A DNA stretch of 64,000 nt from Castanea sativa (lineage: Eukaryota; Streptophyta; Magnoliopsida; Fagales; Fagaceae), in the NCBI RefSeq assembly GCF_040712315.1, contig NC_134015.1, positions 50,871,964 through 50,935,963 on the forward strand, given 5' to 3'. A program made the translations under genes and the position numbers. Positions 13,401 through 23,340 of this stretch are shown in pieces; position 1 is the first letter of the stretch, and each line of letters begins with the position of its first letter. Below the pieces are notes generated by a model. That model was not told where the DNA came from. It ran no database searches and saw only the letters and a program-made list of their open reading frames with translations.

Positions 13401-16400
13401 TTTATTAAAAGCCAAACTTCTAGACACCATGTTTGATTCTAGAGTTTTTTTAGATGGAGTAAATGCTAAAAGAAAGCTAGAGGTAAGGGATGCCACCAAA
13501 ATATCTTGATTTTTTTATTCTCATGTTTGATATCTTAGTTTTGTTGGAAGAATACTTTGTGCCATAGAATTTTATTTTTGTATCACTCTATTTGCTTTTT
13601 TCCCCCTAAAAGAGCCTTAGTGGAACTTGAACAAAATTTCTCTCTAAACTAGTTTGGACTTTGGAGAGAAACTCTTCAAACTCCTTATATATCTTTATAT
13701 TGAGTGTAAATTTTGAAAATCTAACCATTAGATTGAATGTTCATATTATATCCTTCATGCTTGTAAATTTTCAAAAAGATTAAAGATTAAAGATCAATTA
13801 CTATGTTATCAAACAAATATTAAAATTTCAAGTTTTTGTAATCTAAAATTGTGTATAAAAAATAAGTTTGTTGATTGAATAGTAAACAACATCGAATTTA
13901 AATGAAATTTGATGTGTGTTAAGAACATAAGAAACATGAAATTCAACAATTAGATTTTCAAAATTCACACCCAAAATTTTCAACCGTTGGAGAGAAACTT
14001 TGTTTGTAGAACTTGGAAAATTTTCTTTTGTCATCAAGTTGCTGTAATTGTTATTCCATGTTTTATAAAAGTTTGAACGTGTAGAAACATGGATTTTTTT
14101 TTCTTCAAAATAACATTAAAACTCAAACAATTTCATTAGTTAGCACGTTTTCAAAAATATTTAGCAAACTAACATATTGAGTATGTGAGAATTGATTTTG
14201 TGGTTCTAAATCAAGTGTAATAAAATCGATTTCCACAAACCCAAAAAGAAAAACATCATCAAACCAAAGACTCAGACCAGAATAACAACAAATTATCATC
14301 AAACCCACAGACGTAGACAAGAAAATGAAGGAATTCGGCAAACCTTTGCTTTGAGCTTCGTCGCCACTGCCTTTGGAACCTTCGCCGTCGCTGCCTGAAG
14401 TTTGAGCCAAACGGTTTGGGTTAAGGAGATCTGGGTTTGTGGGCGCCTTCCTCATGGTTTCTATTTGGGTTTGATCTCTCTGGTTTGTTGTTTCTTTTTG
14501 TTTCTGTTTGGGTTTCTTCTTCGTGTTTTTGTCTGGGTTTCCTGGAAGTCAAGTCTTTGGAGCTTAAGTTCCATGGAACTCGAGTTCAGTATGCTCGATT
14601 TAGCACAACAAAATCGAGTCCCTTGCACTCGAGATGTTATTTTGCTAAATAGTTTTGAAAACGTGCTAACTAGCAAAATTGTTTGAGTTTTAGTGTTATT
14701 TTGAAAAAAAAAATCCGAGAAACATAAGTAGTGTGTCTTTATTTCATCCTATAAAAAAGACACCATATGGTTATTTTTTTCAATATATATATATATCTTT
14801 GTTTCAGTATTATAAATATTGAATAGTGAAAATATTTAACCATCGTTAACTATCCGGTGCGTTTCATGGGTTAGCAACTAGTTTGTTCTTAAACTTTGAT
14901 CCAAATTTCATTTTTGTACCACAAATGTAAAGAGTTGCAATGTCATCCCTGAAAATTTATTAGGTACAAAGTATGTCCCATATATTAACAGTTAATTTTA
15001 ACTTCTTATTATTGCAGGAAGGCTCTATTTAGAAAAGTGTGGGGAGTCTGAACTTCAAAGAGCTGGGGAATGCTTTTGTCTAGCAGGATGCTATGAACTG
15101 GCAGCTGAGGTGTATGCTAAAGGCAACTTTTTCTCGGAATGTTTAAAAGTTTGCACCATAGGAAAATTATTCAACATGGGTTTCAAGTACATTCAGTATT
15201 GGAAAAATAATGCAACTAAGGATTTTGGTGTGGCTAGAAGAGGACAAGAAATAGACAAGATTGAACATGAGTTTTTAGAGAGTTGTGCTCGTCATCATCA
15301 TGAGCTTAAAGATAGCAGATCCATGATGCAGTTTGTCAAAGCTTTTAAATCCATAGATTTGATGCGCACATTTTTGAAATCTTTGGATTGCCTTGGTGAG
15401 CTTCTATTGTTGGAAGAAGAATCAGGAAACTTCTTAGAGGCTGCCAGCATTGCAAAGCTGAGAGGGGAGATTCTACATGAAGCTGATCTTCTAGGGAAGG
15501 CAGGGAATGTCAAAGAAGCGTCCATGCTATTGCTCTTCTATGTGCTGTACAATTCACTTTGGACACCTGGAAGCAAGGGCTGGCCACTAAAGCAGTTTAC
15601 AAAGAAGCAGGAGCTTTTGGCGAAAGCTAAGTCATTTGCTAAGAATGACTCAAACTTTTATTCTTTTATTTGTACAGAGGCTGACATCTTATCAAATGAG
15701 CAGAGTGACTTGTCCATAACAAAAGAGTATTTGAATGCTTCTCAGAGACATAATAGTGTTGGAGGTGAAATAATTTCTGCTCGAAAAATTCTAGATGCTC
15801 ATCTTCAGTCAAACTCTGCAAAGTATGTGTGGCAGGATTATTTTGTTTCTGATCTGACAAAGCATTCGGAACAGGTGATCTCTAGAAATCAGATTTCTGT
15901 AGAAACACTGTTTTACTTTTGGAATTTTTGGAAAGAGAAGATTTTGAGCATTTTAAAGTATCTCAGATGTCTTGACACTCAAGATGTTAATGAATATAGA
16001 AGTTATGGAGATTTCTGTTTGAATTACTTGGGGGTGCGGAGGCAGTTTCATAATCTTAATGCAATCTATGTATTGCTCAACTCTGATGCGGATTGGGTCA
16101 GAGAGGACAGTAGATTCATTCATCGAAATGGAAATTTGGTTTATATTGATGTGAGACATTTTCTTGCAACTGCTCAAAGTTACTGGTGTTCAGAATTACT
16201 TTGTGCTGGTATGAAGGTTTTGGACAATCTTGAAGCCCTTTACTATTTCTCATTGAAGAATTCCCTCTCCCTTTTCTGCCAAAGCAGATCTCTTACGTGT
16301 ATCTATGAGGTTGCAAAGTTTCTTTTGGAATCCAAATATCTGAACTGTAGTCACTACAACAATAAGACATTGCAGAGATTGGTTGAACTTTGTAATAATT

Positions 16401-18521
16401 CTTTTTTTGGCTATATATTTCCCCTAGATTGGCGGAAATCATTGGCAGAGAACATGTTTTCTCTGAGAGAATCGGAAGTTTCAAGGAATTTACTAGAACA
16501 GGTCATAATTGAAAACATCAGCACGAAGGGTGAGTTGACATATGGGCAAATTGGAAGAGTTGTAGTGATAACTCTTGGATTGGGTAAGATAAACAATGGT
16601 TTATATAAGGAGATTTTGAAAAGGTTTGATGGGACTTATGGAAATCCACCATGGAAGGCATTCATTCAGGTTCTCCGTGAGAATATGGTACCAGAATTTC
16701 CTCAAGGTACTTTAACTGACAATAACTGTGAATCTCCAAGAGAATTGTGCATTCTGCTGAAGCTACAAGAAGCTTTGATGGATACTTACAATGCAGAGTG
16801 GAGAGTAGTCGACTATATTTCACCTGGTTGTTTCTTGTATCTTATTGAGCGCCTCCTAATCTTGGCATCTTACTTCCAGGGATACTTTATCACTTCAAAG
16901 TCTTCTTTTGCTGAATGGTTTATCTATCAAGATGCAGATACCAGCCCAAATTCCACTTTAGTGGCTCAAATGAGACCATCCCATGTTATCTTTGAGTTTA
17001 TCGTCAAAGTTGCTCAGCAGCTTCTTTTTGATAAGAAAGATACAATGGATTGGATCAAAAGGTCTAATATAAATGTGAAGGACTACTATCCACTGCTGGT
17101 ACTGAGATTGGTTTCTATAATATGTTTAGTTCATCTGAATTCTGGGGAATTTTTGGAATCTCTTTTGGCATTGCTTGGTAGGAGCTATATTACTGAGCAA
17201 CTTCCACAGGAATTTTATGATGTCATTCAGAGAAGACGGAAACATATAAATGTGAATGCGCTAGCTGAAGCATTTAAAAGAATTCAAAATCCTCTTGTAA
17301 TTGTCAGTTTGGGAGGAAATTGTTCAAGGTTTCTATGTCCAGATGCCATTTTTGTGGACATGACGGTAAAACAGTGCAGGGAGGACATGTTAAAAGTCTT
17401 GTTTCCAGAGACAGTGAAAGCATCACAAGGTCAAGCTGAGACATTTGAAGTGGAAGCAACTAAATCTGGCAATGAAGTGCTTTCTTCAGGCACTTATGAT
17501 CAAGATAGTTGTAATTGTAAGTCTGCACCTACAAACTTTGCTTTGGTGGAAGATCAGGGGGACTTGAACAACATAAATGGAAGCAGGCTGCAAGCGAATT
17601 ACTTTTGGGAAATATTTGAAGCTTTGAAGTCGTTGGAGAATGGTAAAGATCCAAGGAGCTTTTTGTTAAATGTTCAAATGATGAAGGTAATGCAAAATTT
17701 TCATAAAATATTTGACTTCAGCGAAAAGCATTCGCAAATGAGCATCATACTGTATTTTTTATCTTTTCCTATGTAAGCTAATGCCAAATTTTCATATAAC
17801 ATTTGACTTCAGCGAAAAGCATACTCAAATGAGCATCATACTAAATTTTTATTCTGTTCCTGTGTACATAGCGGGTGAACGCGGAGAAAAGTATTCACCT
17901 TGTTAGTACTGTTATGCATGAACGCCTTCAGAATGCTATTGACAATGTTGATGAAAACCTATTGGAGGAAGTAGACAGCATGGTTGATGAACTGAAGCAA
18001 CTTTCTGCTGCGCTGGATGTGAGGTCAGTATGTGCATTGACTATGATATGCCTAGCCTTCAAACTTACACATTATTGATGGATTATATGGACCAATTTTT
18101 ACTTTGTTTTATAACTCGTGTATGTGGTAGCGATGGAATATCAAAACCTTCCCTTTGTTACTGACCTTTTTTTTCTTCCCTCTCTCTTTTGCATCATGTT
18201 CTCAGTGAACCGGAACTTGGAAACAATATGTCAACAATTCAAGAACTTTGCAAGAGATTGCTGTCCAGAAGGCCAAATCTGGAACCTATCTTAAGTAAGC
18301 AATTGTTGCAGCTGGGCACAGACCTTGTGGTTGAGACTTCTGGCAGTAAATCAAATGAGCAGCAGTGTGATGTCGACAGTGATAGCAAAGCTAAGGAAAA
18401 TAGCAGTGCTGATGTTGCATCGGTCTCCAACAGCAAAAACAGCCGGGAAACAGAAAATAAGTTGAAGAGTAACAAGTCCAGGAAAAAGAACAGGGGTAAA
18501 AAAGGAGGCAGTAAGAGATAA
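1492..18521 (+). CDS. giant dual SF1-helicase / TPR-like protein (plant TRANK1-like family), 5' end missing
   Basis: I resolved thirteen exons: 1492-2052, 2626-3846, 3973-4300, 4999-5260, 5354-5570, 5674-6041, 6185-6688, 6974-8171, 8336-8689, 8813-9050, 15018-17686, 17872-18023, 18206-18521. All have GT..AG introns and matching phases, giving about 2,795 codons and no internal stop. Numbering from the first visible codon, the first helicase core is Upf1/SEN1-like: GPPGTGKT at ~243, DEAAQ at ~556, then [19 protein letters not shown] and NVALTRAR. The second core is UvrD-like: GRSGTGKTT at ~1084, VDEVQDL at ~1363, then [22 protein letters not shown] and AITRTRQR. After ~1680 the protein is a TPR-like helical region ([19 protein letters not shown]), and it ends in a Lys/Arg-rich tail. 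Both ATPase sites look intact, so an active nucleic-acid motor is inferred. The substrate is unknown. The family is known in plants as 'TPR and ankyrin repeat-containing protein 1-like'; I saw no ankyrin repeats here. The donor of exon 9 (AAG|GTTACT) is weak and was chosen by frame and family continuity. Confidence 0.88.
10198..10733. mobile_element. non-autonomous hAT-type element (536 bp) with perfect TIR and 8-bp TSD
   Basis: A perfect 13-bp terminal inverted repeat, TAGGGGTGTCCAC (10198-10210) and its complement at 10721-10733, is flanked by an exact 8-bp direct repeat gaataggg (10190-10197 and 10734-10741). An 8-bp duplication and a TAGGGGTGTCC-type end are typical of hAT elements. The interior has pyrimidine-rich ends and a block of ~20-bp degenerate subrepeats of a gatct-ggtgagatct type (about 10395-10535), and no transposase. 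The short spurious ORFs here are not genes. Confidence 0.9.
11266..12710 (+). mobile_element. probable non-autonomous Helitron (3' end clear, 5' end uncertain)
   Basis: The 3' end fits the Helitron rule: a hairpin ccgtgctatgcacgg (12684-12698), a short spacer, then CTAG at 12707-12710 followed by a host T at 12711. Upstream there are several A|TCTATA starts (11266, 11272, 11279) of the type expected at a Helitron 5' end. I took the outermost, so the left border is a guess within ~15 bp or may be wrong altogether. A small MITE lies inside (11998-12171). No Rep/helicase coding was seen. Confidence 0.45.
11998..12171. mobile_element. small MITE, family also present in TNL-2 intron 1
   Basis: An imperfect terminal inverted repeat of about 30 bp pairs aaatgatgctaaacatacaac with the end of the element (…tgtagtatttttagcatttt). 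The ends resemble those of the element at 41541-41716, so both appear to belong to one MITE family. The element is about 170 bp, AT-rich and has no ORF. Confidence 0.6.
12718..13215. repeat. tandem duplication (~296 bp period) with inner gagttttaaacc subrepeats
   Basis: The block starting gaagatgcttgactattag near 12726 recurs near 13020 as gaagatgtttgcctattag, followed each time by the same run (ttttgccacataag, then ttattaatttatttattatg). Between and after them a short unit gagttttaaaccgactac recurs about every 30-45 bp. There is no coding content. Confidence 0.7.
13620..14025. mobile_element. MITE-like element sharing its interior with the copy at 19.0-19.4 kb
   Basis: Imperfect inverted ends (aacttgaacaaaatttctctc near 13625 against gagagaaactttgtttgtagaact near 13990). 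The interior matches the interior of 19110-19380 at many points: a run around aagtttttgtaatctaaaatt, one around gaaatttgatgtgtgttaaga, and one around gaaattcaacaattagatttt. It has no ORF. Confidence 0.55.
14091..14716. mobile_element. Mutator-like (MULE) non-autonomous element with ~110-bp TIRs
   Basis: The left arm (14091 to ~14215) pairs with the right arm (~14596 to 14716) as an imperfect inverted repeat of over 100 bp, for example acgttttcaaaaatatttagc against the complement of gctaaatagttttgaaaacgt. The flanks tagaaacat (14082-14090) and gagaaacat (14717-14725) agree at 8 of 9 bases, as expected for the 9-bp duplication made by Mutator-like transposases. The ~380 bp interior is unrelated and richer in GC, and could be captured gene sequence. 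No transposase is present. Confidence 0.8.
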
Positions 18522-19038
18522 ATAGATGTACATGAGTTGAAAGTTATGTATTGTGCATTTCAAAAATTGTCTTCTCAATGCACTCGAAAGAGATGAACAA
18601 TCTAGCATTTCAGAAAAGATCTTTGGATCTCAATATTTAGCACTTATTGTTGTATAACGCAGTGCTATAGACGTTGCAATTCAAGGGCAATGTGATTATC
18701 AAAGGAGGTTGTCTTGTCCCATCTTTTTGAGCAGGTGTGGGGTCATAGGAAAAAACAGATAAACTTTGGCACCTAAGGTTGTTTGAAGTTCACACCCAGT
18801 GGAAAAAAATTAAATAAATAAAGTTTAGGAATCAATAATTGGGGTTGCATGTTGTTGTCAATATTTAGGGTTCTTTGAAGTCAGTACCAACCCATTGGAA
18901 GAGAATTCCTAAAAGAGAAATAATAGTAGTATTACAGAAAAATGTATCAATATTGAATTTTGGAGCTTTAAATACGATTCTCAAGTTTTATGAGAAAAAA
19001 AGGAACTACCTAGTGAGCAAATTTTAAGTGACAAAATT

Positions 19039-19415
19039 TAGCTACAAAATCGGTTGTAGTTTTAGGCTACAAACTCACTCAATATCTTTCTATTGAAGTT
19101 GAATTTTGACAAATCCACCATTGGATTATATATTCTTCTTATATCCTATATATTTTCAAAATTTCAAGAAAAGTAAAGATCAATAGCTATGTCATCAATA
19201 CATTTTTAAATTGCAAGTTTTTGTAATTTAAAATTATACATAAAATATAAGTTTATAGATTATATAGTAAATAATATCTTATTGACATAAAATTTGACAT
19301 ATGTATTAAGAGTGTAAAAAACATGTAATTCAACGGTTAGATTTTCAAAATATTTAGTAATATTTATTTTATTGAGTGAGTTTGTAGTCTAAGGCTACAA
19401 CCAATTTTGTAACTA
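19039..19415. mobile_element. MITE with ~46-bp inverted ends
   Basis: The left end (19039-19084, tagctacaaaatcgg..ctcactcaata) is the near-perfect inverse of the right end (19370-19415, tattgagtgagtttgtag..). The interior matches the element at 13620-14025 although the outer ends differ, so the two are probably derivatives of one family with diverged termini. The target duplication is not clear. Confidence 0.75.
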
Positions 19416-20017
19416 AACTTTTTCCAATTTTAAATACCCTTTTATCAAAATTCATTCTTTTAGCTTCAAAAGTGAAATTGCACGAGATATCTCAATAGGT
19501 TGGTCTCATGGGAAGTCCCATGAGGTTTGGTTTGAGTCTTGGAATTAACATACGCACGGTTGTTGTGGATGGGATGGGTACACACTACACGCAGTGGCCT
19601 CGCCTTGAAGAAGTTCCCCGTAATTTTTATTTTTTTTAAAAGGCTTTAGAAGTGATATATAGTTCTCCTTGGCAAGCATATACATATCCATATTTTCCTT
19701 CTTTCTTTCTTTCTTTTTTAAAATTAACTAGTTGCTAAAGAAAAATCATTGACTCTGAAAAAAAAATCCAACAATGAGTAAATAGACATTCTGAAAAAAA
19801 AAATTGAAATTAAAATAAAAAACATTTAAGGTGAATAATTAAATTCAACTTTCTGAGATGCAAATACCTAAAACTTAAAAGTTCAAAATTTATAAAATTT
19901 CTAAATTCTACTTCAGAACCAAACTAAATTTAACAAATTTACATATAACATACCAAATAAAAATTTATCGTTCCCAAATAAATTTACATATAACATACCA
20001 AATATTATTATCCTTCA

Positions 20018-20090
20018 ATAATAATAATAATAATAATGGTAGTAGTAGTCGTAATAGTAGTAGTAGTAATAGTAATAGTAGTAGAAATCC
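20018..20090. repeat. trinucleotide microsatellite (AAT/GTA/GTC types)
   Basis: A run of ataataataat passes into gtagtagtagtcgtaatag-type triplets over about 70 bp. Confidence 0.85.
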
Positions 20091-20510
20091 TCGATGCCCT
20101 CACTTTTGAAATACAAATCCATATGAATTCTACTTAGTTTTTTTAAGCATGGATATTCATTTTCCCCTTATTTAGTATAATAAAATTAGAATTTAAGAAT
20201 AATTAAACTAAATGAATTATTTTTTTTATATATATAAAAAATTAAACAATTTAAAAAGTTAATTGTAATGCCTACTAATTGGCAATGGGCCAATACACAT
20301 CTTTCTTCTCCTTGCTTGGATTTTTGCCATGAAAGTGGAAAAACCTATTAAACAGTGGCTCGTAATCATTGCATATTTGCATACCTATTTTAACTCAAAA
20401 AGTAAGAGCCTTGTAAGTCTTTCCCAAAAATAAATTCCTTAGAGTATTCATATTCGGTTTCTACAAAAAATTTTATTTTAAAATCTTAAAAATTACTTTA
20501 TCATTTATAC

Positions 20511-21262
20511 TGTGGGGGGTAAAAAGATCTTAATAGGGATATGGGCCGTTGGGGCTTACTAAGGAAGGCCGACTTGCTCTTGGGTTTAGGGCTTGTTGGT
20601 ACTTTAGGTCGGCCCATGCGCCGAGGATCCGAGGATCCAGCCGAGGATGTTTTTCTCCTCGGACTAACACCAGAGAACCCGGGACTTCATGGTACAGGTT
20701 AGTGAATGACACGGTCAAGACCAGTGGTTAAAGGGGGTGAACCCTTGAATGTCCTAGAAGCACCGATGTTGGGAAAGTGTCAAAAGTAAAGGCTGCTACC
20801 TCCACATTAAAGACCCTGCACCTACCACCCTGGCCGCATTAATGGGGAGGTGACACTTAAGCAGTGGAAGGGAAACTTCTAGTTACTGTTCAAAGGCACT
20901 AAGAAAAGAAATATCTAGGCTAAGGGAGGAGTGGGGGCAACACGTGTATAAAGTATTAAAAAGAAGAGTATTTAAGGAGAGATCTAAAACAGAAATAGGG
21001 GGACGGACTTTTTGTAACCTAAAAAGAAAAAGGACAAAGAGAGAGAGATAATATAAGAACAGCTCTCGGCCTACGTCCGAGGAGACTTATTCATATTACT
21101 TCTTGCTGTTTCCAAATACTGGCAATCTTTAGTTTGTCATTTAATCTTCACTCACTTCTAACCTGGGTTTCAAGCCCACTCTCTACAAATTTTTATTGTT
21201 TAAGGCTCATTGGGCCTGAGCCCATAACTGTTCTTGGGTCCAGGTGCAATTGTGCACTTACA
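20511..21262 (+). repeat. 5' LTR of the gypsy element
   Basis: 752 bp, starting TGTGGGGGG and ending GTGCACTTACA. It should hold the element's promoter and poly(A) functions; a possible promoter region is tataaagtattaaaaagaag at about 20946-20965. Repeated gccgaggatccgagg motifs sit in its first 150 bp. It is nearly identical to 31083-31834. Confidence 0.95.
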
Positions 21263-21263
21263 A

Positions 21264-21282
21264 TTGGCGCCGTCTGTGGGAA
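21264..21282 (+). other. primer binding site of the gypsy element
   Basis: Directly after the LTR end (..cttaca) lies ttggcgccgtctgtgggaa, the position and type (TGGCGCC..) of a plant gypsy tRNA primer site. I did not assign the tRNA. Confidence 0.75.
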
Positions 21283-21308
21283 CCTAGTCTAGAAGTAGTA
21301 GGGATATT

Positions 21309-22568
21309 ATGGCAGGTTTAGGCTCTCACCATGCAGAGTCACAAGGATCACAACCGGAAGATCATTTCGAACGTCTTGAACATCTTAGGGATCGTGAGGG
21401 AAGCGTCCATACGGAATACCCAGGGGCTAGCCATACTCAAGGAGGGGGTAGCACTACCCACTATGAGGGCTCTAAATCCATGCAGAAAGAAATTAATCGT
21501 TTGAAGAGGAAGTTACGCCGTGCTAAACGTAAGGTTTCCCCGTCCTCATCTAGTTCTTCCTCAGAGAAGGATAGGGGAGTTGGCTACAGTTCAAGGTCAT
21601 ATTCCCCCACTAGCGCAACATCCTCCGGCGAGGAGGACGACCAATCAACTCGCAGACGTAAGAAGCTTCGTTCTAGGGGCTTAGGCAACGATACCATGAG
21701 TAGAGCGTTGCACCAACTCTCTAAATCTCCGTTTTCACGGAGGATTGAGAGGGGGAGGCTTCCCAGGAGGTTCACCCAGCCCACCTTTACCATCTATAAT
21801 GGCCGGACTGATCCGGTGGAACACGTGAGTCACTTCAACCAAAGGATGGCAGTGCACTCTCATAACGAGACTTTGATGTGTAAAGTCTTCCCCTCCAGCT
21901 TGGGACCTGTGGCTATGAGATGGTTTAACGGTCTCAAATCGGGGTCTGTGGGCTCGTTTGGGGAGTTAACTAGGGCATTTGCTTCGCGCTTCATCACGTG
22001 TAGCAGAGTCCCTCGGCCATTGGATTCGTTGCTATCCATGGTCATGAAGGAAGGGGAGACACTGAAAGCATACTCCGACAGATACTGGGAGATGTTTAAT
22101 GAAATAGATGGCGACTTTGATGAGGTGGCGCTTAATACCTTTAAGGTAGGCCTCCCTACTGATCACGACCTAAGAAAGTCTTTGACGAAAAAGCCCGTCC
22201 GCAGCGTACGCCGTCTTATGGATCGTATTGATGAATATAAAAGGGTAGAGGAAGACCAGCAGCAAGGAAAAGGAAAGGAGAAGGTTATCCCGCAGGAGAG
22301 AAGGGATTTCAGGTCGGACAGATATCACAACAACAAACCGAGGAGGGATTACTTCGGACAATCCGGCTCGGCAGCACCCCAAGCTGTAAATACTGTGTTC
22401 CGAGAACCAGTGCATCAGTTATTAGAAAAAGTTCGTAAAGAGCCCTTTTTCAGATGGCCCGGCAAGATGGCAGGGACCCCGCGAGGAGAAATCAAAACCT
22501 TTTCTCGTCGCACCATCAGTATGTGGGGCACACTACTGAGAACTGACGGACCCAGTGGAACCTTCTAG
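21309..22568 (+). CDS. gag: gag protein of the gypsy element, truncated before its zinc knuckle
   Basis: 419 aa, with an ATG 46 bp after the LTR. Residues 1-140 are charged and low-complexity (Arg/Ser/Lys-rich). Residues ~155-270 carry the retrotransposon gag (capsid-type) domain, with FTIYNGRTDPVEHVSHFNQR and the W-F-N-G-L and F-I-T motifs. Near residue 395 the frame departs from the family pattern. A CCHC-knuckle-like reading lies in another frame at about 22490-22560, so a frameshift removes the nucleic-acid binding end. Another in-frame stop follows. Confidence 0.85.
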   Translation: MAGLGSHHAESQGSQPEDHFERLEHLRDREGSVHTEYPGASHTQGGGSTTHYEGSKSMQKEINRLKRKLRRAKRKVSPSSSSSSSEKDRGVGYSSRSYSPTSATSSGEEDDQSTRRRKKLRSRGLGNDTMSRALHQLSKSPFSRRIERGRLPRRFTQPTFTIYNGRTDPVEHVSHFNQRMAVHSHNETLMCKVFPSSLGPVAMRWFNGLKSGSVGSFGELTRAFASRFITCSRVPRPLDSLLSMVMKEGETLKAYSDRYWEMFNEIDGDFDEVALNTFKVGLPTDHDLRKSLTKKPVRSVRRLMDRIDEYKRVEEDQQQGKGKEKVIPQERRDFRSDRYHNNKPRRDYFGQSGSAAPQAVNTVFREPVHQLLEKVRKEPFFRWPGKMAGTPRGEIKTFSRRTISMWGTLLRTDGPSGTF

Positions 22569-22668
22569 AGCAGCTCGTCGGTGAGGGAAAGTTGAAGCAA
22601 AGATTTGTGTCACCTGCGGGCGTCAAGTTGGTTCAAACAACCAGAGGAACAGTTCATCTCGGCCAGCA

Positions 22669-23310
22669 TTGGGAACAATTAATGTTATCTTTGCCGCACC
22701 TGGTAGGACCGGCTCAGGTCCCACTAGGGTCATGGCGGTTTCCCAACCTCAGGCCGAGGATGTGGGTGGCAGGCCGAAGAGATTAAAGAGCACTTTACCT
22801 GTCTTGGGTTTCTCCGAGGAGGATAAAATAGGGACTATCCAGCCCCATGACGATGCTCTTGTGGTTACCCTCAGGATAGGGAATTATGATGTGAGAAGGG
22901 TGATGATAGATCAAGGCAGCGGTGCAGATATCATGTACCCTGATCTATTTAAAGGACTGAGGTTGGAGTTGGAAGATTTAACTCCTTATGACTCTCCACT
23001 TATAAGCTTTGAAGGAAGGGCCGTTGTGCCAAAGGGACAAATCCGTCTACCCGTTCAATCCGGCACAGAAACGGTTGAGGTAGATTTCATTGTGGTTAAC
23101 GCGTACTCTCCATATACAGCCATCCTTGCCAGGCCATGGCTGCACGCTTTGGGAGCTGTTTCTTCCACCTTACATGTTAAGGTGAAATTCCCCTCGGGGG
23201 AGCATGTTGAGGAAATCCTCGGCAGCCAGGTAGTTACTAGGCAATGCATATCGGCTGCGGTGCTTCGTCGCCGAAATGGAGTCATCAACCTTGCCCATCC
23301 AGAGTCATAG
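22669..23310 (+). CDS. aspartic protease segment of the gypsy element
   Basis: A frame of about 213 aa holds the retropepsin-like active-site motif DQGSGADIMYPDLF (residues ~83-96) and the downstream hydrophobic run TAILARPWLHALGAV. It cleaves Gag-Pol in working elements. The upstream part overlaps the frameshifted end of gag, so it would not be translated as one polyprotein here. It ends in a stop at 23308-23310, 30 bp before the RT frame. Confidence 0.8.
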   Translation: MGTINVIFAAPGRTGSGPTRVMAVSQPQAEDVGGRPKRLKSTLPVLGFSEEDKIGTIQPHDDALVVTLRIGNYDVRRVMIDQGSGADIMYPDLFKGLRLELEDLTPYDSPLISFEGRAVVPKGQIRLPVQSGTETVEVDFIVVNAYSPYTAILARPWLHALGAVSSTLHVKVKFPSGEHVEEILGSQVVTRQCISAAVLRRRNGVINLAHPES

Positions 23311-23340
23311 CAATTAACAGCTCCAGAGGCACCTGGAGCG

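Larger units (their letters stand above)
9051..15017 (+). other. intron 10 of the giant helicase gene (~6 kb), filled with transposons
   Basis: The donor GTATGC at 9051 and acceptor TTGCAG at 15012-15017 join exons 10 and 11 in phase (a G plus GA makes a glycine codon in the motif EYERAGR). The intron is far longer than the others in the gene (about 90-700 bp). Most of the excess is transposon sequence, annotated separately. The parts 9060-10190 and 10742-11260 are AT-rich with no recognisable coding content. Confidence 0.85.
18522..20505. other. intergenic: 3' UTR of the helicase gene, a MITE and simple repeats
   Basis: The first few hundred bases are probably 3' UTR and terminator of the upstream gene; no single poly(A) signal stands out. 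The rest is AT-rich and carries the MITE at 19039-19415 and a trinucleotide repeat near 20018-20090. No gene was seen. Confidence 0.7.

Noticed and set aside
14843..14882. Possible second Helitron 3' end (ggtgcgtttcatgggttagc..ctag)
   Set aside because: The hairpin is too degraded and no start was found; it may be an old relative of the end at 12684-12710.
20530..20731. Short ORFs on both strands repeated at 31079-31303
   Set aside because: They lie in the LTRs and recur only because the LTRs are duplicates.
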